DNA from: Pseudoduganella dura
Lineage (GTDB): Bacteria > Pseudomonadota > Gammaproteobacteria > Burkholderiales > Burkholderiaceae_D
Assembly: GCF_009727155.1 (NCBI RefSeq)
Contig: NZ_WNWM01000002.1
Location: 5,332,001-5,396,000 of the forward strand
Direction: 5' to 3'
Length of the DNA stretch: 64,000 bases
Under the pieces are notes generated by a model that had not been told where the DNA came from, did no database searches, and saw only the letters and a list, made by a program, of their open reading frames with translations. A program made the translations under genes and the position numbers. This document shows, in pieces, positions 59,330 to 64,000 of the stretch (its first letter is position 1; each line of letters opens with the position of its first letter).

Positions 59330-61579
59330 ATGGCATTCGTATCCGCGTTGAAGAAAGCATTCATGAAACTCGCATCGCCCCTGCCGGCCTGGATGCTGGC
59401 AGGCGTGGTACTTGCCGGCTGCAGCGGCGGGGGCATCGCCACGATCTCGGCCGACGATGCCATCGTCGGTATTCAGGCGATCGGCACCATGGCGGCCGAC
59501 GGCGCGAAGCTGACCGCTATCGTGGTCGAATACAACGTGGAGCTCGAAGGTGCCGCAGTCACGGCAGGCGACTACACACTCGATGCGTGGACGACGGCCT
59601 GGGACGCCAGGTCCGTCAATTATGGAACCGGGCAAATCGGCGATGTGACGAGGATCTATATCAACGACGCGCCCGGCGTTTCCGCAACGGGCGGCTCCGG
59701 CAAGGGCAAGTACGCGATCATCGAGGTCTACACGGACTACCAGTATTCCTCGGAACAGAACTTCTTGCGAGCATTGTCCGCCGGCGTTACCCAGACGGCG
59801 ACGATGCACAGTGCCAGCCACACCATCACTCCCAGTACAAGGGCAGTGCTGAACTATACCGCAGGCCAGACCGGGAACGCCCGCACTGCGCTGGCAGGCA
59901 AATACACCATCAAGGGCGTCGAGGGCTTCAAGTATTACACCAACACCCCGGGTGCCTTTGGCGCGACCGGCCCGGCATTCACGTCCGAGAACAATTTTTC
60001 CGAAGAAACCGGGCTGTATGGCACGGTCGACATCGATTACGCCCTCTATGTCCCGAGCGACTACGATCCGGCCAGGAAATACGCGCTGGTGACCGTCGAC
60101 CATCCCGCTTTCGCCACCGGCACGCATCCGTTCCAGGCCGTGCTGGCCTCACGCGGTCCAGCCGTATTCGCTTCCGACTGGGCGCAGCAGATCGTCAAGA
60201 CCAAACATGGCCTTGCCGGTTTGATCGTCGTCGTGCCGGTCTACAGCCAGCGCGTCGGCGATAATACCGGCACCACCGCGCAGTTTTCCGCGCTGGTGAA
60301 ACTCTGGGACCAGCTGCAAAAAACGTATTCCATCAGTGCCGATCATCTCTACGGAGCCGGGCAATCCGTGGGCGGAATGATGATCCTGGAGACGAACGTC
60401 AAGCGCGACAACTATTTCGCCGGGATCCTGATGTACGATAATCAATGGGGCCAGAACTACTACAAGGACACGGTGTTTGCGCGCGGCATGACCGATCCCG
60501 CCTATGCCGAGACGCCTGCCAACACCCCCCGCTACTACCCGGCGACAGACGATTTGACCTGGACTTACCACTGGAGCAATAACGGGGAAAAAGTCTACGA
60601 TGGTCATGACAGCAATAACTATTATTATCTGACCTCGGATGACAATATCCTGATCATGAATTCCAGCGAGAATTTCCTGTCCAATAATATCTGGATAGAA
60701 CAGAATCATCTCTACAGGGACCTGGTCGACTTCGAGATTCCCCGGCTGTGGATCATGGACTGGAGCGCGCCACTCGCCGACCAGGAGCTGTCGCTGAAGA
60801 ACTTCCTGTCACAGCCCAGCAACTACAATGGTCAAGCCATGGGGATCCGCTGGGTCACCTTCAATGGTGGTTCCAATACGACCACCCCCATCTGGTCGCG
60901 CCGCCTGAATGCCGGTTATGAGTGGCTGTTGAGCCAGAGTCGCAGTACCGAGATGGCCCGTGCCAAGCTCGACCTCAACAAGCCGTTCGAACTGGCGCCG
61001 CAGCAGTACAGCAGGGTAATGCCGAACTTTGTCGATCCCAAAACCGGCGGTGTCGTTTCGTACCTGACCGGCAAGGCCGGAGCCGGAACCCGGTTCTACA
61101 ACACGAGCTGGTTGCGACTCGGTACCAACGTTACCGCCGACGCGGTGCCGGGCTGGCTGCCGGAGGGCATGCATCACACGGTCACCACTGCCGGCATCAC
61201 CAGCGTCACGCCGATCAGCGCGAGCGGCAAACTCGCTGCCGTGGCAATCGAATACAACGTCGACATGACCAATGCGGTCATCCACATGAAAGGCGACGCC
61301 GTACTGGACGGCAAGGGCAAGCCCCGCACCGATAAGGTCGTGATGGACACTTACGATTTCCTTGATGAAGGCGGTACGAAGATCCCGGGCACCATCACGA
61401 ACATGTATATCAACGGTGCGCCGTCGGCCACGCCCGGTGCCGCGCGGGCTTCCGGTTCGGGGCGCTACGTGATTGTCGAGATCGACACCGGCTCGACGGC
61501 GTCGAACGTCGGTGTCATCCAGCGGGCAACCGTCAGGACGGCGTCGGCGATCGCCTCGGCAAGTTCGGTTCGCCACTAG
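59330..61579 (+). CDS. lipoprotein alpha/beta-hydrolase with duplicated flanking domains
   Basis: 749 aa from the ATG at 59330 (GGAGACTCG); an ATG at 59363 is also possible. The lipobox LAGC places Cys31 for lipidation. Residues about 35-140 and 620-745 are repeats of one beta-rich domain (AIVVEYNVELEGAAV / VAIEYNVDMTNAVI; RIYINDAPGVSATGGSGKGK / MYINGAPSATPGAARASGSG). Between them is a hydrolase like the Ig-linked predicted peptidases: YALYVPSDYDPARKYALV, nucleophile S346 in YGAGQSVGGMM, and a late PNFVDPKTG. It probably acts on a peptide or ester at the cell surface. A plausible ribosome site and a 170-bp gap separate it from the aromatic operon. Confidence 0.8.
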   Translation: MAFVSALKKAFMKLASPLPAWMLAGVVLAGCSGGGIATISADDAIVGIQAIGTMAADGAKLTAIVVEYNVELEGAAVTAGDYTLDAWTTAWDARSVNYGTGQIGDVTRIYINDAPGVSATGGSGKGKYAIIEVYTDYQYSSEQNFLRALSAGVTQTATMHSASHTITPSTRAVLNYTAGQTGNARTALAGKYTIKGVEGFKYYTNTPGAFGATGPAFTSENNFSEETGLYGTVDIDYALYVPSDYDPARKYALVTVDHPAFATGTHPFQAVLASRGPAVFASDWAQQIVKTKHGLAGLIVVVPVYSQRVGDNTGTTAQFSALVKLWDQLQKTYSISADHLYGAGQSVGGMMILETNVKRDNYFAGILMYDNQWGQNYYKDTVFARGMTDPAYAETPANTPRYYPATDDLTWTYHWSNNGEKVYDGHDSNNYYYLTSDDNILIMNSSENFLSNNIWIEQNHLYRDLVDFEIPRLWIMDWSAPLADQELSLKNFLSQPSNYNGQAMGIRWVTFNGGSNTTTPIWSRRLNAGYEWLLSQSRSTEMARAKLDLNKPFELAPQQYSRVMPNFVDPKTGGVVSYLTGKAGAGTRFYNTSWLRLGTNVTADAVPGWLPEGMHHTVTTAGITSVTPISASGKLAAVAIEYNVDMTNAVIHMKGDAVLDGKGKPRTDKVVMDTYDFLDEGGTKIPGTITNMYINGAPSATPGAARASGSGRYVIVEIDTGSTASNVGVIQRATVRTASAIASASSVRH

Positions 61580-61602
61580 ACCGGGATCGAGCAACCGAAA
61601 TG

Positions 61603-61624
61603 CGACAGGCCTTCAGGCCTGTCG
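61603..61624. terminator. hairpin between convergent genes
   Basis: CGACAGGCCT (61603-61612), TC loop, AGGCCTGTCG (61615-61624): a perfect 10-bp stem. A second GC hairpin, around GGGCCGGGC and GGCCCGG, lies at 61714-61744. Neither has a T run. They lie in the 257-bp gap between the convergent lipoprotein and ceramidase-like genes and probably act as a two-way transcription barrier. Confidence 0.5.
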
Positions 61625-61836
61625 AACTGCACAAGACTGGAAGGGGTGTGCATCCCCCTCCCCAGTCGCCTGAAGGCCGGGGTTTCAAACAAAGTCGGGT
61701 CTGGATGAATGTTGGGCCGGGCTTCTGCTCCTCGCAGGCCCGGTCCCGGCTACGCGGCCTGGAACCAGGCGCCTTCATCGCGGATAGTCATTGCACCGCG
61801 CAACAGAATTTCACGTTGCGCAGGGCAGGTACGCTG

Positions 61837-63147
61837 TCAACGCAGCTGTTCTATCAATTGCAAAGTGCCGTCGATCAGGCCTTGCTCGCCGCAACCCTGC
61901 TTTGCGCGCGTCGCGGTCGCTTCATAGGTGTTGAGCGGATAGCTGGCATCGTCGACGAGGAAGCGGAACGGCCCGAAATTATCCAGGACCACCATGGCGT
62001 TGGCCAGCGGCAGCGCACGTTTGAGCCTGTCGCCGATCGCCGGCACGACATTGGCGTCCGCATGCACGATGGCCGTATCGCCAAGCTGCAGTACGCCATA
62101 GTTCAATGCGACCGGCGGTCCTTCCGCGTCCCTGAAGCTGCATGCCGGCACCGTTGCACCCGGCATGTTGGAGCATTCGCGCTTCAGGTTTTGCGGGGTC
62201 GTGATCTTGCCCGGGCATTGCAGCGTCCTCAGTCCCCCGCCGATGCGCATTTGCGTCACGGTGCGGCTGATATGACGCGCTGTCGCCAGTGCTTCCTCGC
62301 CCAGCACCGTGCCCATGGCCGCCATGATGCGGTGCGCCCGTGCCGCGTCGGCATCGGGGCCGGCCCATACGCGGTAGGCCGGGCTGCCAGCCGGGGCGAT
62401 GGTAAACAGGGCGACAGCCTTGCCGCCGGCTGCCTCCTCGACATAGCGTGCTGCGCTACCCGGCACGTCGCCACTGATTTCGGTTCCCTGTGCTTCGTTG
62501 ACCACCGGTTCGATGCCGTAATTCAGCACCAGTGCCACGAGGTCGCCGGACAAGCTCTCGACCTTGAAGACACCAAGCGACGGGTCGACGAACTGCGTGC
62601 CGGTTCGGTCGATGCCATCGATGTAGCGCCGTTCCGGCGCGGACCATTCGTTGCGGTTCGCCACCAGACTGCTTTGTCCCACGCCATAGCCGGCACGCAC
62701 CGGCTGCAGGCCGGCGGCGGCCTGGCGCACGGCTTCCAGCGTCGCCGCGATCACGCGCCGGGTGAATGCGTCGGACCCGGCGATGATGCCGCCCGACTTG
62801 CTGGTATCGACGCGAATAGAATTGTGCGTGTGGCTGGAACCTAGCAGGATGTTCTCCGGCGGTATGCCGGCCTGCGCGGCGACTCGCCGGATGAGATCGG
62901 CATGAATGCCAGCCTGTATGGCGGGAACATCGGCGACGATCACGGCGGCACGGGTCGCGCCATTGTCGAGCAGGAGTGCCCGTACGTAGATGGGATCGTA
63001 GATCGACTTGTAGGGTTTGGGCAGTTCATCGATGGGCGGGGTAATGTCGACGCGCGCGGCGGCGGCTCTCAGCGCGCCCTCGGTACCCGCGGCACTCTGG
63101 GTTACTGCGATGGACAAGGCCAGTATCAGGCCGGTGCGAAGTTTCAT
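61837..63147 (-). CDS. neutral/alkaline ceramidase-like exported hydrolase
   Basis: 436 aa from the ATG at 63147 with AAAGGAGA. Signal peptide MKLRTGLILALSIAVTQSAAG. Family motifs include RVDITPPIDELPKPYKSIYDPIYVRALLLDNG, IPPENILLGSSHTHNSI (the metal-binding TH-x-H-type motif), GDVPGSAARYVEEAAGGKAVALFTIAPAGS and LQLGDTAIVHADANVVP. These match the N-terminal catalytic domain of neutral ceramidase-like proteins, which hydrolyse N-acyl amides; the protein is shorter than full neutral ceramidases (about 650-700 aa) and lacks their C-terminal domain. Whether it uses ceramide is unknown. It is followed on the minus strand by the convergent lipoprotein. Confidence 0.82.
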   Translation of the reverse strand: MKLRTGLILALSIAVTQSAAGTEGALRAAAARVDITPPIDELPKPYKSIYDPIYVRALLLDNGATRAAVIVADVPAIQAGIHADLIRRVAAQAGIPPENILLGSSHTHNSIRVDTSKSGGIIAGSDAFTRRVIAATLEAVRQAAAGLQPVRAGYGVGQSSLVANRNEWSAPERRYIDGIDRTGTQFVDPSLGVFKVESLSGDLVALVLNYGIEPVVNEAQGTEISGDVPGSAARYVEEAAGGKAVALFTIAPAGSPAYRVWAGPDADAARAHRIMAAMGTVLGEEALATARHISRTVTQMRIGGGLRTLQCPGKITTPQNLKRECSNMPGATVPACSFRDAEGPPVALNYGVLQLGDTAIVHADANVVPAIGDRLKRALPLANAMVVLDNFGPFRFLVDDASYPLNTYEATATRAKQGCGEQGLIDGTLQLIEQLR

Positions 63148-63199
63148 GCTGTCTCCTTTGGATTTTGTCGGGCCGCCACGCGGCGTGCACGGATCTCCG

Positions 63200-63631
63200 T
63201 CAATCCGGCAAGCGGGTCGACTGGTATGCCGCCAGCCGCCACTCGCCATTCCGGCGAACGAAGACGTGGATCAGGCGTGACGGCAATGTCACGGTGTTGA
63301 CCTTGATGATGGCGCGGGACGTGACAATTACCGTGTCACCGTAGCTTTGCACCTTGACGTCGCTCCGGTCGACCGAAATGTATTTCGCCTTGCCGGCCTT
63401 GATCGCATCGAGAAACTCCGTCTTGGTGTTGACCGTGCCGTTGGTGTGGGTGTAGACGATGTCGTCGGCGTAAAGCCGGTCGAGGAACGCTGTATCCGCC
63501 TTGACCAGCGCTTCCGACCATTGATCTTCGAGTTTCAGGATATTTTGCTCGACCGATTCCTGGGCGCTGGCCGCCAGTGTCAATGACGACGACAGCGACA
63601 GCAGAACGATATGCTTGAACAGTTTTTTCAT
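63200..63631 (-). CDS. exported SnoaL/DUF4440-like protein
   Basis: 143 aa from the ATG at 63631 (AAAGGAGC). Signal peptide ends near LAASAQES. The cone-fold pattern is clear: NILKLEDQWSEALVKADTAFLDRLYADDIVYTHTNG, KTEFLDAIKAGKAKYISVDRSDV and IHVFVRRNGEWRLAAYQSTRL. Such proteins are small ligand-binding or isomerase-like proteins, and the role here is unknown. It lies 52 bp upstream of the ceramidase-like gene on the same strand and likely shares its transcript. Confidence 0.82.
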   Translation of the reverse strand: MKKLFKHIVLLSLSSSLTLAASAQESVEQNILKLEDQWSEALVKADTAFLDRLYADDIVYTHTNGTVNTKTEFLDAIKAGKAKYISVDRSDVKVQSYGDTVIVTSRAIIKVNTVTLPSRLIHVFVRRNGEWRLAAYQSTRLPD

Positions 63632-63845
63632 GGCGTTGCTCCTTTGGGAAATGGACGTGGACTCCGTCCGGTTGGGATTCATCGCGACCGGGCCGGCAAC
63701 TGCCGCACGCCGGCCATCAAGGGCGATCCCCCGCAACCCTGTCCTGCACGGTGCGGGGTGGTCTGGCAGCCATCGAGCGGGGGAGCGCCGGCGTTGACCC
63801 GTATCGGAACGGGCCGGCGCCGTCGGTCCGTCCACGATCGCCGGG

Positions 63846-64000
63846 TCAGAACTTCAAGCGCACACCGGCCGCGAAATAGCGCCCGACCGGATCGTCACCC
63901 ATCGCGAAGCCGCCGAAATTGCCGACGTTTTGTTGGGTACCGCTGAAATTGGCGCCTGGCGGAATCTTGTCGAACAGGTTCTGCACATTCAAATACAGGC
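63846..64000 (-). CDS. TonB-dependent receptor, C-terminal fragment
   Basis: Only the last 51 codons are in the window: LYLNVQNLFDKIPPGANFSG ... GDDPVGRYFAAGVRLKF followed by TGA. The N-V-x-N-L-F-D-K motif before the final strands and the C-terminal Phe are the standard ending of TonB-dependent receptors. The substrate cannot be judged. The 214-bp gap to the SnoaL-like gene shows no further feature. Confidence 0.85.
   Translation of the reverse strand, partial: LYLNVQNLFDKIPPGANFSGTQQNVGNFGGFAMGDDPVGRYFAAGVRLKF

Noticed and set aside
1..64000. CRISPR arrays, tRNA or rRNA genes, complete insertion sequences
   Set aside because: No regularly spaced repeats, cloverleaf-type segments or transposase motifs were seen.

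Overview
The window looks like chromosomal DNA from a high-GC Gram-negative bacterium. TonB-dependent receptors next to carbohydrate-active enzymes, general porins, dense small operons with AAGGAGA-type ribosome sites and REP-like hairpins suggest a betaproteobacterium of the Oxalobacteraceae (Massilia/Duganella type). That placement is an inference from gene content. I saw no tRNA, rRNA, CRISPR array, insertion sequence or phage gene.

Layout. (1) 1-4.7 kb, minus strand: a histidine kinase, receiver protein and GAF protein overlap in one operon, beside a membrane acyltransferase. (2) 4.8-9.1 kb, plus strand: a JmjC/cupin-like protein and small uncharacterised genes. (3) 9.1-11.4 kb, minus: a three-gene operon whose two Rieske-oxygenase-like proteins each lack what the other keeps, plus a glutathione transferase. 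(4) 11.5-22.1 kb: a pectin/rhamnogalacturonan locus with a TonB receptor, GH43, GH105 and CE12 esterase on minus, divergent from a pectin methylesterase on plus. The divergent promoter region holds three copies of a TGGTCAGGCC motif. (5) 22.1-27 kb: an MBL-fold hydrolase, a GlxA-type regulator, and a KaiC-like ATPase overlapping a histidine kinase. (6) 27-33.7 kb: a GH43-like/GH35 fusion, small proteins, a pair of REP-like hairpins and a GDSL hydrolase. (7) 33.9-40.2 kb: two tandem paralogous TonB receptors.

(8) 40.2-45.96 kb: an apparent inserted island bounded by a perfect 69-bp direct repeat of the 3' end of a TolB-like gene. It carries dctA, a porin, a LysR regulator, a LigI-like 2-pyrone-4,6-dicarboxylate lactonase and a truncated double-HTH LysR gene. 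A shared promoter element precedes both dctA and the lactonase gene. (9) 45.9-59.2 kb: a TolB-like beta-propeller, an AraC-type regulator, a lactonase-like propeller and an eight-gene operon. The operon encodes two 4,5-dihydroxyphthalate decarboxylase-like proteins, a LigJ-like 4-oxalomesaconate hydratase, an amidohydrolase, an MFS transporter, a class III extradiol dioxygenase, an HpcH/HpaI aldolase and a ThDP enzyme. It reads as a meta-cleavage route for a hydroxylated aromatic acid at the protocatechuate/gallate/methylgallate level. Three copies of a 21-bp-spaced direct repeat, AAAARTGM-N14-TTTGTGCAG, mark the promoters here, probably the AraC regulator's sites. (10) 59.3-64 kb: a lipoprotein esterase, a ceramidase-like protein, a SnoaL-like protein and the end of another TonB receptor.

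The most notable signals are the repeat-bounded island whose product could feed the neighbouring LigJ step, the three-site AraC regulon, and the complementary half-Rieske oxygenase pair. Functions are assigned from motifs and family memory; no database search was run.
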